Notes: generated by a model not told the origin, from the letters alone. A stretch of DNA of 64,000 bases from Stictocephala bisonia (GCA_035578905.1 JAQJVL010000304.1:554501-618500); one strand, 5' to 3'. Positions 22,057-36,343 are shown, numbered from the stretch's first letter. Numbers and translations: made by a program.

Positions 22057-22959
22057 GAACAACATTAAATGTAAATCCATTGCGTGGTAAAAAAATGTGT
22101 TATTTTTAATAAAATTTTAGCTATAGATGTTTAGATTAGAAAAATATATAACAAGTAAAGACCATAATCTAACAACAGCTAAATTTTCTTAAAGGAAATG
22201 CTTTTGATAGTTTATTCAGTTAAAATGGATAACCACGTTTGTTAAAAGTAATGATGATATGAAATGCAATTTTCATTACGATTAGAAATTCAATCAATGT
22301 TTTATATGGCTTCTAACACGGGAAATGAAGGTGGTATATTAGAAAACAGAGATAATTATTAGTCCAAGAAATTGACTTACATCATTAAAAATGATGATGC
22401 ATGACAGACACATTGTAACGTCAATTGTCTTTCTTCTTGGAAGAATAACAAGTAAATCCTCCCAATTAAAACTTTCTATTCAGTGCTTGTATTACACACA
22501 GTTTTATATAAATAACTAGGGATTATCTTAAGTAAATAATACTTTAATTACAGTGAACTAAAATTAAGTTTTATTGTCATATATGTTTAAAGGGAAGACA
22601 AATTAATATTAATTTAGGATATATTAGGATCATTAACGCCTAATACTATTAGAGACCCCGTTCATAATTTGACACGAGGGAATACTGGTGATTTCTCCTA
22701 GCCGTAGAGGCTAGTGCGTTACAAGAACGCAATCAGTTCGCCAGTCAGGGGAGTGACTAACGACAGTTAGATTAATGAGGCACTGTCAAATGGTGACGTC
22801 ACAGGTAGACTTAAAACAACGTTGTTTATTTTAGGTAGAAACAATGAAACATTGCTCAATACCGTTTTATCTATCAATAATGTGGATTTGTACCCATTTA
22901 AATTTTATTTTATATATAATCAAATATATCAGATATTGGTGACATTTTCAAAATATACC
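22057..22959 (+). repeat. Copy A of a 0.9-kb repeat, inverted relative to 25393-26292
   Basis: Runs from GAACAACATTAAATGTAAAT to GACATTTTCAAAATATACC and aligns end to end with the reverse complement of 25393-26292, with scattered differences. No terminal inverted repeats. Near 22698-22750 the text TAGCCGTAGAGGCTAGTGCG and ACGCAATCAGTTCGCCAG is loosely like tRNA A and B boxes, so a SINE-derived part is possible. No protein-coding frame. Confidence 0.8.
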
Positions 22960-23319
22960 CTAATGAAATTTGTACCTTCTAATAATATTTATTTTTAAAC
23001 ACGTTAAATTGAATCATTCAGTTGTTAGAGTGATAATAACTTTACTAGCTGTTTCATTTCCATATGATTTCTTACATTAATAAAAAATAAATAAATACAC
23101 ATTTCAATACAATGATCTCTAGTAATGTATACATTTCAATACTGTAATTTATCATATATACTTGCAAATTAGTATCTACAAGGGTAAATCAACACTGTTT
23201 CAGCTGCATTTGTCTCGTTTTATAAACAATAAGCTACTATGATATACAAAGCCTCATTAGAGAGTATAATTAGGCCTATACGGTTAGCATACGAAAAATA
23301 CTTGAGGCATTAGAAATTG
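22960..23319. other. AT-rich DNA, nothing recognised
   Basis: No gene, RNA or element terminus seen between repeat copy A and the inferred 3' end of LINE-B. Confidence 0.4.
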
Positions 23320-23690
23320 TATTATTATGAAACGAAATGAAATGAAAAATCTATTTATTCCTCCTTGATAACATATAAAAAGAAATACATTTAAAAAATA
23401 CATGAAATTAGTTCCCTATATGGGTGGCTATCTGCGTGTGGGGAAACGAGTCCATAACAGTCGGAATGTTGTCAGCCACTACTACTAAATAGCATAAAGA
23501 TCAGTATAAACTTAAAACTAGTTTGATATAAAAGAATATCATATATATGCATGCGCAATAAGAAGGGACAAATAAGCAATTAATATTTATTGTATCAAGA
23601 GCTATCATTAACAGAGACTTCACACCCACTCACCTACCATACAAACACACATTCACAGTCACATTTGCACGTACACACATCACTACCCTA

Positions 23691-24182
<492 letters not shown>

Positions 24183-24258
24183 GCACAACGCAGACATGCA
24201 TAAAAAAAACTCACACACACATGCGTCATTATTCTGAGTTTGGGCTGTTGTGCGATAC

Positions 24259-25392
24259 TTATATGTAGGAAGAACGAAAGTAACTTTTAATTTCCGCTCT
24301 ACCAATTTCAACAATCCACTGGTTGACAGATTTTTTATAAACATTTATGCTACACGATAGAGGATTCTTAATATGGCGAGGAGCTTTTGAATAAACGATA
24401 TTTGCGATATAATGAGATGATGTCGTCATTATTGTTTTAACTAATCAAGGCACATTAATTCCGAGATTTGCAGAAGAACGGGTTAAATTGATTGTTGAAT
24501 CTGTTTGAACATGTTGTTTTTATTTTTGAAAATGTACATTAATAAACTTCTAATATACAGTTGAGATATATTTAGAACTTTGAATTCATCAAAAAGTAAG
24601 TCCGTTGAGAAACGTAGATTTTTTTTGTAATGCTGATTTAATTGCTGTCTTCTGAGTTGTTTCAAGGGGTGAAAGAATAGTTTGGAAGCATCCACCCCAA
24701 GGTATGATTCCGTATTGAAGCTGAGTTTGAATATAGGCATAATATACAGTTTTATACGTTTCAAGTACTCTATTAAGATAGGAAAAGATGAACATGAATT
24801 TTCGGAGTTTATTCCTCAGATAATTTATATGACTCGACCACCTCATGTGGTTATCGAAAACAATGTCCAAATATTTGTATTCATTAACAAGCTCCACGCA
24901 TTCACACGTCACACAATCACGCTGTCCTCCACAAGTATGCAGGCGCAGATTGTAATCTACATGGATCGCAGTCGACTCTTAAGGAAATAGCAAACATTTT
25001 GTTTTGGAAATATTAACAGTGAACTGACATTGATCAAACCAACGCTTGACAGTGAGCAGACCGCGCTCCACCAATCCAAAAGCCTCCCTCCAACTGTTGC
25101 CTTCAAACAAAATGGCAGTATCGTCGGCATAGAGAAATATTTGGCCCCCAGCTAAATTTATTTTACCTACATTATTTACAAATACTAAGAAAAAGAGAGG
25201 ACATAACGAACTTCCTTGAAAAACACCGTTCTCTATTTTTTTTATTTGAATTAAATTGGTCATAAATTGACACTGTCTGATACCGATCACTGAGATAGCT
25301 TCGAAACCAATTTAATGCCATGCCCCTTACCCCTATGTATTCAAGCTTTTCGATTAACAAACCCCTTTCCACACTATCAAATGCTTTGGCAA
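24259..25392 (-). pseudogene. LINE-B reverse transcriptase and C-terminal region
   Basis: In minus-strand order: LAKAFDSVERGLLIEKLEYI (motif A region, from 25392), GMALNWFRSYLSDRYQTVSI, then after a frameshift NGVFQGSSLCPLFFLVFVNN and QIFLYADDTAILFEG with the YADD active site (near 25125), NISKTKCLLFP, ELVNEYKYLDIVFDNHMRWS, LQYGIIPWGG, and a C-terminal stretch ending SVNQWIVEIGRAEIKSYFRS with stop at 24259. In motif B, GVPQGS has become GVFQGS, and several frameshifts break the frame. It is dead, but the order matches a LINE ORF2 C-terminal half. Confidence 0.75.
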
Positions 25393-26292
25393 GGTATATT
25401 TTGAAAATGTCACCAATATCTGATATATTTAATTATATATAAAAGAAAATTTAAATGGGTACAAATCCACATTATTGATAGATAAAACGGTATTGAGCAA
25501 TGTTTCATTGTTTCTACCTAAAATAAACAAAGTTGTTTTAAGTCTACCTGTGACGTCACCATTTGTCAGTGCCTCATTAATCTAACTGTCGTTAGTCACT
25601 CCCCTGACTGGCGAACGGATTGCGTTCTTGTAACGCACTAGCCTCTACGGCTAGGAGAAATCACCAGTATTCCCTCGTGTCAAATTATAAACGGGGTCTC
25701 TAATAGTATTAGGCGTTAATGATCCTAATGTATCCTAAATTAATATTAAGTTGTTTTCTCTTTAAACATATATGACAATAAAACTTAACTTTAGTTCACT
25801 GTAATTAAAGTATTATTTACTTAAGATAATCCCTAGTTATTTATATAAAACTGTGTGTAATACAAGCACTGAATAGAAAGTTTTAATTGGGAGGATTTAC
25901 TTGTTATTCTTCCAAGAAGAAAGACCATTGACGTTACAATGTGTCTGTCATGCCTCATCATATTTTAATGATGTAAGTCAATTTCTTGGACTAATAATTA
26001 TCTCTGTTTTCTAATATACCACCTACATTTCCCATGTTAGAAGCCATATAAAACATTGATTGAATTTCTAATCGTAATGAAAATTGCATTTCATATCATC
26101 ATTACTTTTAACAAACGTGGTTATCCATTTTAACTAAATAAACTATCAAAATCGTTTCCTTTAAGAAAATTTAGCTGTTGTTAGATTATATTTACTTCTT
26201 ATATATTTTTCTAACCTAAACATCTATAGCTAAAATTTTATTAAAAATAACACATTTTTTAACACACAATGGATTTACATTTAATGTTGTTC
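25393..26292 (-). repeat. Copy B of the 0.9-kb repeat, inside LINE-B
   Basis: The reverse complement of 22057-22959, from GGTATATTTTGAAAATGTCA to AATGTTGTTC. It begins directly next to LINE-B motif A (LAKAFDSV) and ends near the endonuclease remnant. It stands where the N-terminal RT coding sequence should be, so an insertion with deletion, or a rearrangement, is inferred. Confidence 0.8.
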
Positions 26293-26339
26293 AATTGTTG
26301 TACAAGCGTATTACTGGCCGAATTGGCGTCAGCAGTGTT

Positions 26340-26690
26340 CATTACTGGGGACCAATCCCAAACAGAGATAATACGACCAGCTGAATGTACATAAAAGAAA
26401 AAGGTTTTATTGTTGAAAGGAGACTCGTTTGAGTATAAGATTGGTATTGAGAGGCTATAAAATAATGATCGGTTAATTGAGACTTAATCACTGTTGATTT
26501 AATTAAACTAACGTCGTTTACGTGTGTAAATACAAGATCAATACAGCTGACTGAGGCATATGTAACCCTAGTTGGAATATTGATACAGCTAACAAATCCT
26601 GCTCCATAAAGTACATCGAGGTATCTTTGAGCTAGCGGGTCCACAGTTCCAGGCAAAATACAGTAATTAATGTCCCCAACCAGCTAGTGC
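26340..26690 (-). pseudogene. LINE-B endonuclease C-terminal fragment
   Basis: The minus strand reads LVGDINYCILPGTVDPLAQR, then CINIPTRVTYASVSCIDLVF and QLTDHYFIASQ. GD-N, the S-x-IDLVF segment and TDH recall the end of an APE-type LINE endonuclease (GDFN, LDxxF and SDH motifs, the last changed to TDH). The N-terminal half with the catalytic Glu is missing. It lies 5' of the LINE-B RT in the same orientation. Confidence 0.65.
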
Positions 26691-28112
26691 GAACTCCTCA
26701 TAAGAGCTAATAAATTACTTTTCATAAGCACTTAAGCAACCAGATTTAAAACAACGTAGAATTTCTAAATTGTTCACGTAACACCAACAGTAGTTTATAA
26801 GCATTCAAGTTCCCAAAGAAATGATTGTGTAAAATAAGAGTGTTATATTGGTTATACCATATAACCAAACAAGAATAGAATATATACCATAAAATCAAAC
26901 AAGTTAGATGAGCCCGAGATCAGTTTCAAATTTGAAAAGTTTATAGTAAAAATGTGACACTTTTTCAATAATTAATTGCTAAAAAGTTTATTATCATTCA
27001 AATATCAAAGTTAAGAGTAACGCTTATTATGATTGTGTAGGTATACTCCTCTCCTAAAACATTAGGTAATAAACTTGCAGTACAAGAAACAATGCGGAAG
27101 AACTAGTGAGTAGTCCAAGAGGCAATTGACCATGGTATAGACTGGTGGAGGCTATCGTACAAAGACTTTATGTTCTAGAAGCATACGTACGTGAGCTTGG
27201 CATTGACCGAAACCGTAAAAAAAGCTGTGATGATGGTATTTACATACTGAAAGTAAAAGTGTCTAACACTATCATAGTGTGTGTACAAACTGCCTAATAT
27301 TTAGTATTAAGACACGGTATTTACAAATTTTTAACACCCTATATTGTATGTTGGGAACTTGAAAGTCATGACAACCACTCACTTACGTCGATAATGGTAA
27401 AAGCCTAACCAACTGAAAACAACTTGTTGTTTTTTTGTGTTTGATGCTAAAAATACGAGTATTTTCTTCTTAGTTTGTTGGCTTCAGAGTTATTCCCCGG
27501 ACTCAAACTGCTGTTCATGTGAACGAGATTTAAGGTGGAATGTTCTTGGTTCCTTACATCATTCACAATCCTGTTCTGATTTTTGTAAGAATTCAGGTTC
27601 CCATTGCCCATATTCTCTCAAGATTTTATGGAATTTTAACAAAGCTGAATGGTAGGCATTTATAACAAGGACAACATAGAATTTCTTGTGCTCAATTTGG
27701 TTTTATTTTTTCAAATGAGCTCATTTCCTTTTACTATATCAGTTTATCTTTTTTTTCCAACTCGTTGACCACTTGATAATCAAAAAAACATCACCCTAAT
27801 TGTGTTTTAATTAAAATGCCAGCTTGGGTCATAGCTGCTGCTGCTGCCTATTTTACAAGTACACCTTTTTATTGTTTGTTTTTGCCATACAACCCACTGT
27901 ATTATTGCTGACAGCAACCCACTTAATCTGGCAAGTGCATTTCAGGATCACTCCAGAATACATATTTGCCACTTCCATTTTTGAGTCTACACTGTGTTCC
28001 ACGAACATCTACAACGCAAATGTCACATATACTAAACAAAGCTATGTTTACACGCGATCAATCTGTGGTACGATATTAACATAAATAATGATTTAATATA
28101 AGGAAATAATGT
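26691..28112. other. AT-rich DNA with short unexplained coding-like pieces
   Basis: No element or gene boundary recognised. The one stretch with protein-like texture is 27130-27297, listed separately. Open frames at 27437-27655 and 27824-28084 show no motif. Confidence 0.4.
27130..27297 (+). other. Short coding-like stretch of unknown origin
   Basis: A 55-codon frame between stops, without ATG at its start, reading PWYRLVEAIVQRLYVLEAYV then RELGIDRNRKKSCDDGIYIL. The composition (charged, heptad-like Leu/Val spacing) is unlike the surrounding AT-rich noise, and it could be part of an exon or an old transposon. I recognise no family. A possible splice donor, GTAAAA, follows GAAACC inside it. 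Confidence 0.25.
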
Positions 28113-28241
28113 ATTTTAAACCAGTAGTTAAAGTTTCCCGAGATGGAAAATACCTAAGTCGTTGACAGACCGGTTTGTAGTGGTTGTTTTAGAATAACTA
28201 ATGAGATAAATAAAACAGTGCTATTTTACCTATTTATTAAT

Positions 28242-28747
28242 CAAGTTGTTTGGCTCTTAATATGAAAGTTTTTAACTGGTGTAACTAAATACAAAACCCA
28301 ATAAATTAGTGCAACTGTTATGTTCCTTGGCTTAGTAGCCATTTTTATCTTTTTACGAAAAATCTGTTTTTAATTGATTTATTGTGCGTTTTTTAAAGAA
28401 ACCTCAAAATTTACTTTAATACAATAATATTTTCAAAATCAAAATAAAATTTCCAATAAGAATAATCAACTTTAAATCTCATAAATTTGAAATTAACTGT
28501 AATAAAACTAAGTTAAAATAAAACTTCTTGATTTTTTCAAACAGTAATAATAAAAAACTTCCCTTATCAAATAATGTATAACCTACAGATTGTCAAATAA
28601 CGTAAAAATATTTACCTGACTAATAAGGTGCCCAACGATACGATACAACCTGTAAAATGCTTTAGGTTATTAATCAATAAAACATGTTAAGTGTAAAAAA
28701 AAAACACTGTCTGCTTAAATTTGTAAGCAATTTACAGTGCAATGTTG

Positions 28748-28784
<37 letters not shown>

Positions 28785-30096
28785 GATTTCGACACAAAAT
28801 TTGAGTTGCCTTTGTCTTAGTTGCCTTTGGTTAAGACCTATACAGTTGTGACCTATACAGTAAGTACGACCTATACAGTAAAAATTCATAACCTATTATG
28901 AATTTTACATGAGAACATGTTTAATGTACCCCGCAATGTTCCCGAATACATATCAGCATTGCGTGTTTTAAACACCATTTCAATGTTGCTCTTTATTTAA
29001 TTTAGATTAATCCCTTATTATTTATAAAAACATCGAGCTTACTTATAATAGAGTTTGTAAGTGAATAAAATTTTTATCTATAACAAAAATAAAGGAAAAC
29101 ATTTCTGCCTTAACAACTTACAACTATGTGTAAAATAATTAATACAACATACGGACATTGACTACCACCCAATATGGACACCCCGGACTACTCTTGTAGT
29201 GTCCAAAGACTTCTCTTTTTAAGTTATTAAAATTTAATTTTCTGTGTTTACTATTTAATTCTTATCACATCCGCAATATTATGCGTTATTGTTTCGATAG
29301 ATAAAAATATATTCAATTACAAACTCTACTTTTGTTTATATAATAGTAAGTTTACACTTTTGTAGCCCGGTGTTTTTATAAATAATAAGAGATTTTTTGA
29401 AATTAAATAAAGAGCAACATTGAAATGGTGATAATTAAAATGCAATGCTGATATGTATTCGGAAACATTGCGGGGTACATTAAACATGTTCTCATATTAA
29501 ATTCATAATAGTCGAGCGGTCTTAACCAAAGGCAACTGACAAAGGCAACTCAAGTTTTGTGTTGAAATCATACATACCCAATATCGAAATGTAAATTGTT
29601 TAAAAATGTAAGCAGGCAATGTTTTTTCACACTTATCATGTTTTATTGCTTAATAACTTCAAGCATTTTATAGGTTGTATGGTATCGTTAGACACCTTAT
29701 TAGTTAGGTAAGTTGTTGATGTTTTTTGACAATCAGTAAGTTATACAGTAATCGAGATAAGGGGCGTTTTTATTTGTCTTACTATTTGAAAAAAACCAAG
29801 ACTTTTTAATTTAACTTAGTTTTATTAGAGTTTATTTCTAATATAGCAAATTTAAAGATAATTATGCTTATTAGAAATTTTATTTTGATTTTGAAAATGT
29901 TATCATATTAAGGTAAATGTTGAGGTTTCAACGAGAAAATGTACAATAAATCAATTAAAAACAGATTTTTCGGAAAAAATTAAAAATGGCTACTAAGCCA
30001 AGATGGACTACATCAGAAAAAAAATTCACAAATTCATTGGGTTTTGTATGTAGTTACACCAGTTAAAAACTTTCATACTAAGAGCCAAAAACCCTG
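28242..30096. mobile_element. Fold-back element 1 with long inverted arms (possibly hAT-like)
   Basis: The left arm begins near CAAGTTGTTTGGCTCTTA and the right arm ends TAAGAGCCAAAAACCCTG. The arms pair over about 0.8 kb each (roughly 28242-29085 with 29300-30096) around a ~215-bp centre. A (TA)n run at 28750-28783 interrupts the left arm. The right terminus, read inward, is CAGGGTTTTTGGCTC, and CAGGG-type ends with 8-bp duplications are known for hAT elements. No transposase frame. It could instead be a hairpin formed by two inverted copies. Confidence 0.65.
28750..28783. repeat. (TA)n microsatellite
   Basis: Pure TA run in the left arm of fold-back element 1. It is absent from the shorter relative in unit 2. 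Confidence 0.9.
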
Positions 30097-33000
30097 TATA
30101 TATCTTTTTTCCCAATTTATGGATTATTTTAAATAAAAATCAGGAAATTAATTAAGTTAATTTAATTTATTTTAGTATTAAATATTTTAATTTGAATAAT
30201 TACGTTGGTAGTAATTAATCTAGACAATGGCAGTTATTCATACATTATCAATATTAACTGTATAGGCATAAACAATTTACATCCCTAATTATTGACAGCT
30301 AACTTATATTATAAGATTATATTTTATTACTGAAGTGTTCCTAATCCTTAGGATAGTATACTTTAATTTAATGATATATTAAAAAATACACATACACAAT
30401 TCAAACAATATTGTTCTGTAAAACGATCCAAAATGCTAATGTATTATTTTTTCAAACAATATGTTAGCTCAACTACCTGTATATTTGAGCAATTTAAACA
30501 TGACTTTGTAAATTATTATTGTTTACAGGATTTATGTGAAATTAAATCTTACACGACTCGTTTATAACCATTTATAGCCAAAACACTAATCAATACATTT
30601 ACTGTTTTTCTCTTTTAAACAGTTGAAAACCTTTTTGCACACTTTTTCAAAAACGGCCTCCAAAAGTTATGAAGAAATGTATTAGGAGACTAAGTTGAGC
30701 TTCTTTAAATAATTGTATTTCAAAGTCTTTGGAATGGAATTACCAGCTGTACGATTGTGTTTGTATTCGTTCGAGAGTTTGCCATTTGAACTAAAATTTA
30801 TTCTTTCTAGATTGAATCCCTACTTACTAGTAGTACACATGGCTACGTTTTTCAGTTTTACAGTGACTGGAAGCTGTTATAATGTTAAAGCTGTTAGCGA
30901 TGCTGTTTATAGCTCCATTTTTATAAACACAAATGTGCAATGTATTTTATTTTTTCAATAGTATTTTAAAACACAGATGTACAATGTATTTTATTTTTTT
31001 CAATAGTATTTTTTCCAATCAACCGTTATTTTCAAAACCAAAGTATTTCATTTCAACAGATAAGCAGACTTATATAACACAAAAAGGTACGACACCAAAC
31101 CAGAAAATTTACAACCGAGGTCATGATCCTATCTAGAGTTAGTTGCATACAGAGTGAACATAAAAACATCGTAATATTTAATCTACCCTACAAAATAATG
31201 TGTTATATTTACTAATGGATTTACGTTTCAAGTTAAGAGTTTGACCCACTTTTTTTCTTTTCTTTTTTCACCGAAAAAAGAGTTTCTCGGTTTTCGGTGA
31301 AGTGATTAATTTAGAATGTTAGAGTCGAAATTAGTTACTTTACCTTCCCTTGAGAAAGGAAAATATAAAAATATGTTCCTACCAATACCACTACATTAGA
31401 ACTATTGGCCTCATGAAGTGATGAATGTAGCTGATTTTAAATCAAGCATTAGATAAAACAGTTCAAAGTACAAGTTTAATTTGTTTATAACTACGTTTAT
31501 TGCACAAAACTGAAAGGATTAACATGTTTTAATTTTATTTAAATACCTCTTTTTAACCTTTAAAATTATAAATATTTTAAAGTGTTCTAAGCGTGAAAAC
31601 ATCTCAATCCCTTCAGTTACATGTAAGAAACGTAGTTATATAAAATAAACTTGTACTTTGAAAGACTTTGTATTATACTTGATTTAAAATAAGCTAAATT
31701 CACCACTTCAAAAGGCCACAAGTTTTAATTTAGTGGTAAACACTTTTTTAATGTATCCTATCTCAAAGCAAGGTTTATTAACTAATTTTGTTCATAAAAT
31801 ATTGAACTCACTGAAAACCGATTGCACCACCTTAAGGTACCTTAATGCATCATGATCATTTATCTCTCCAGCACCTAAACAGCATTGAGGACTTGCTGAT
31901 GAAAAACTATTATCAATAATAAACTTATTTATTAAAAAAATATAGTTGTTTTATTTGGTTCATAATTTCTGATGAATAGAAACATTAAATAAAGTTTTCT
32001 TTTGCCTGAACTATTGCTGATAAAATAGGGTTGGGAATGTGGTTTCCGTGAATTTTCATTTAGAAGGATGATAAGTTTAGTAAGTTGCGATTATCTTCAA
32101 AAAGGTAAATTGATCTGCTAGTCATCCAGTATTTCGTTCAGTTTCGCATTCTTACAAATATTTCTTAGTTGAATATCATTTAATATTGCTGTTTAGTTTC
32201 CATAATATTCTGATTTCTATCTTTTAAAATCACCTTTTTCAATGGTTATTGGAAAAGGTTATTTTATGAACCCAAATAATGTTTATATTTTTAGCTTTAT
32301 ATTTTTATGAACCCCTGTTTAGAAGAGGGGTTCGTTTATTAACTAACTATGTCCATTTCCCTACTACTGTGTGATTCATCCAGAGTAAGGGGGAAAACCA
32401 AAATATAGTAAAGTTAGTATGTTATTTGTAAAAAGTCCTTGTCAAGGCGTGAATACAAACCTGCGCCATATCTAGAATGGACGTAATCAGGCTTCATCTA
32501 AAAGTCCTGACGTTGTATACCATTCATGCGTTGTTTCTGATAATGTACGAGTATGTTGTCTCAACGTTGGTATCACTGTTTAGAAGGCTAATGAAACTCA
32601 AAATTTATTCATATTTTAAATTTTAGTTATAATTATTTGTGTGCAATGATACTTTTTGATGAGTTCGTCATAAATAAAAATAATAACAATAAAATTTTTA
32701 TGGCAGTTATAGTCCAACAAATATAGAATGGCACTCCACAAGCCAATGGTGAGTGTTCTAAATTAAGATTATTTTGTATGTTCAATAATATTTTTTTATA
32801 TTTTTTTATACTTCGAATGAAAATATCTTCCCTCCAAAGAGTAGTAATTCTGTTAATAGAAGGTTCGAGTACTACTATTTACAGACAATTAAATACCATA
32901 TCCGAAAACTTTTTATAAAATAAATCCCCTATCACAACTGAAGAAAAATTAACATACCATATTGTATTTCCAAAGATCGTAATTTTACTTGAACTTATTT

Positions 33001-34939
33001 TATCTGGTCACGTTATTGAGTTTTCTTATTTGACTTTAAATAACCAGACCTTCTTGAAAGGGTCCATTCAGATATCCTTATTGCTTCCACAGAAGAAGAA
33101 GCTGTAAAACCTTATTGTCCGAGATACCTTTCCTTATATATGTGTCACTTGGGAACATGGCAACTTCAAACACAACATGTAAACAACATTATTTATGATT
33201 CTGTTTTCATGTTTAGTATTTCTGTTTGTTTTTTAGTGGTATATTTAGAGGGGGTTGTTATACTTTGTTCTATCAAACCCATCTTGCCTATATTATATTG
33301 TTCTTAACACATTTTCAATTGTATCTTTTGCCCTTTTTCAAATTCAAAGGCTTTGAATAATTTAAAAAACAAATACATAATTTGCTATGTGATTTATAGG
33401 TTTGTCTGGACTATTCTCCATATAACAAGATACGCAAATAAAGCCATGTATTTATTGTCTGGAACGATTGAACATTCGTAATAGAGTTTACGCTAACTCA
33501 ATGACAAATTATAGTTCAGGTGATACCTGTAAATTATTATTGAGAGTAAAGCAATAACTGTCACACCTTATTGTAAGTATAATATTATTAACATACCTTT
33601 GTTACTATTGGCAGTATTTGTATCTAATCATCCATTGTAGAGAAGGAGCAGCGTGACCCAACAGGTGTGTAGTTATGTATTGAATACCATTAATTGTGTT
33701 CCATTTTAACTAATTGGTTTTAATATTATGTATAATATTTTAATTTATTTCAGTCAAGCAAGCATTTCCAAATCAGTAAAATTTGTGTCTGATTAATCTC
33801 TCACAAAAGTCCAAAAAGGCTTGCTTTCTGTGTGCGTGTCTAACATTTTGCTAATTTATTTTGTTATTTATATTGATTGGAATTTGATTTTTAATTTGAT
33901 TTTGTTTTTTTTTTTTTTTACTTATGATTTACTGTAGAAAGGCTAACACATAACTATGTTTATTTGGTATAGTTTGGGGTATTTATCCCTTCTTGTTCAG
34001 AATTCCAATATGATTGAGAATTTTGTGGCTGAAATTTATATTGTGATAACATTAGGACATGAAAATTATTTATTTATAAGTTGCAATAACATTAAGTTTA
34101 TTTGTTTTAGACTAATATGAATTCTTGGTTTTCCCTATCTCCTAAAATATGTAGGCATGTCCCGATAATATAGATTTGGCGATAACTCGACAAACTGAGT
34201 ATTGTTGTTGGATAATAAGAGTGTATATTCTATATTATTTCTCTCTTCTACCAGATAATATATGCGAATTGTACACAATTGATGTTTTTGATGTTTAATC
34301 ACCACGTAAACCTTTTCAGTGCAGTATTGATAAATAAAGTTATTTATTTCAGATATCAATACAGATTTTTAAGGTAACTTTGCTGTTATTTTCAACTAAG
34401 CCTTTTTATAATAGCAATAATTTAAAACAAAAGAAACACACAAAGCTTATAATAGTACTTTCAGAAGACATAAGCATGGAAGGAAAATTAGCATTAAATT
34501 TCTTAAGGGACACACCCTTCCAACACTTCTAATTGTTCCCTTGTATATGAGATGATTGCAGTTATATTTTAATGTGTATTGGTTTGTAAATTTTAAAAAT
34601 AGAATGATTAAATATTAACAAATTAGCAATAAGTTAAATACTAAATCTTACTATTAGTTTCTAAAGCAATAAATAAACACTTGTCTTATTATTTTACTGA
34701 AATAATTTGAATTCAGGCTATAACCTTCCTTAATACGTGAATTTCCAATTAAAAAAGGTAACTTTAGAATTCTGATAAAAAACAACACTATATGATTTTT
34801 AAATTGCAAAATTTTAAACCAGTAGTTAACGTTTCCCGAGATGGAAAATAACTAAGTCGTCGACAGACCAGTTTACAATGATTGTTTTAGATTACTAATG
34901 AGAAGAATCTAACAGTGCTATTTTACCTATTTATTAATC

Positions 34940-36050
34940 CAGGTATTTGGCTCTTAGTATGAAAGTTTTTAACTGCTGTAACTATACACAAAACCCAATA
35001 AATTAGTGCAACTTTTATGTTCCTGATCTAGTCCATCTTGGCTTAGTAGCCATTTTTATCTTTTTATGAAAAATCTGTTTTTAATTGATTTATTGTGTAT
35101 ATACTCATAGATACCTTAATATTTACCTTAATATGATACAATTTTCCAAATCTACATAACATTTTCAATAACAATAATTAACTGTAAATATCATAAATTT
35201 GAAATAAACTCTAATAAAACTAAGTTATAGTAAAAACTTCTTGATTTTTGTCAAACAGTAAAAATAAAAAACGTCCCTTATCGAATACTGTATAACCTGC
35301 AGATTGTCAAATAACATCAACAACTTACCTAATTAATAAGGTGTCTAACGATACCATACAACCTATACAATTCTTGAGGATATTAAGCAATAAAACATGT
35401 TAGTGTAAAAAAAAACACTGTCTGCTTATGGGGTTTATTAAACATGTTTTCATGTAAAATTCATAATAGTCGAGTGGTCTTAACCAAATGCAACTAAGAC
35501 AAAGGCAACTCAAGTTTTGTGTTAAAATCGTACATACCTAATATTGAATTGTAAATTGTTTAAAAATTTAAGCAGGCAGTGTTTTTTCACACTTAACATG
35601 TTTTATTGCTTAATATCCTCAAACATTTTATAGGTTGTATGGTATCGTTAGACACCTTAATAGTTAGGTAAGTTGTTGATTTTATTTGACAATCTGCAGG
35701 TTATACAGTATTTGATAAGGGGCATTTTTTTTATTGTAACTGTTTGAAAAAATCAAGAAGGTTTACTATAAATTAGTTTTATTAGAGTTTATTTCAAATA
35801 TAGCAAATTTAAAGTTAATTATTCTTATTGGAAGTTTTATTTTGAAAATGTTATGATATTAAGGTAAATGTTGAGGTTTCAATGAGAAGATGCACAATAA
35901 ATCAATTAAAAACATATTTTTCGTACAAAATTTTAAATGGCTACTAAGCCACGATGGACTACATAAGGAACATAAACATTTTTAAAATTTATTGGGTTTT
36001 GTATGTAGTTCATCAGTTACAAACTTTCACACTAAGAGCCAAAAAGCCTG
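34940..36050. mobile_element. Fold-back element 2, shorter relative of element 1
   Basis: Starts CAGGTATTTGGCTCTTAGTA and ends CTAAGAGCCAAAAAGCCTG. The arms pair (about 34940-35429 with 35565-36050). It lacks the inner left arm and centre of element 1: CACTGTCTGCTTA is joined directly to right-arm sequence near 35430. The flanking octamers TATTAATC and TATATATC agree at 6 of 8 bases, a possible decayed 8-bp target duplication. Confidence 0.65.
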
Positions 36051-36341
36051 TGTATATCTTTTTCACAATTTATGGATTATTTAAAATAAAAATCAGAAAA
36101 TTAATTAAGTTAATTTAATTTATTGTAGTTTTAGATATTTGAATTTTGAATAATTACGATAGTAGTTATTAATATAGACAATGATAGTTATTCATACATT
36201 GTAGATAACTGTATAGACATAAACAATTGACATCCCTAGTTAAATACAACTAACTTAAATCATAGGATTGTATTTTATTACTGAAATGTTCACAATCCCT
36301 AGCACAGTATAATTTTAATTTATAATGTATTAAAAATAAAT

Positions 36342-36343
<2 letters not shown>

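Larger units (their letters stand above)
28113..34793 (+). repeat. Unit 1 of a large direct tandem duplication
   Basis: From ATTTTAAACCAGTAGTTAA to AAAACAACACTATAT, matching unit 2 (34811-42039) in order and orientation, with many substitutions and small indels. It contains fold-back element 1. At about 33616 it keeps the uninterrupted sequence GGCAGTATTTGTATCTAATC, which in unit 2 is split by a solo LTR. I see no gene in it beyond a short shared open frame at 30731-30961. A 7-bp hairpin, GAACCCC with GGGGTTC, near 32309 recurs in unit 2. Confidence 0.88.

Noticed and set aside
27437..27655. Mariner-like transposase hint (SYSPDSN resembling YSPDLNP)
   Set aside because: Only a few residues match, with no catalytic context on either side and no ATG at the frame start.
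27824..28084. 86-codon plus-strand frame and coding-like text on its minus strand
   Set aside because: Neither strand gives a recognisable motif; the apparent minus-strand texture is broken by stops within about 40 codons.
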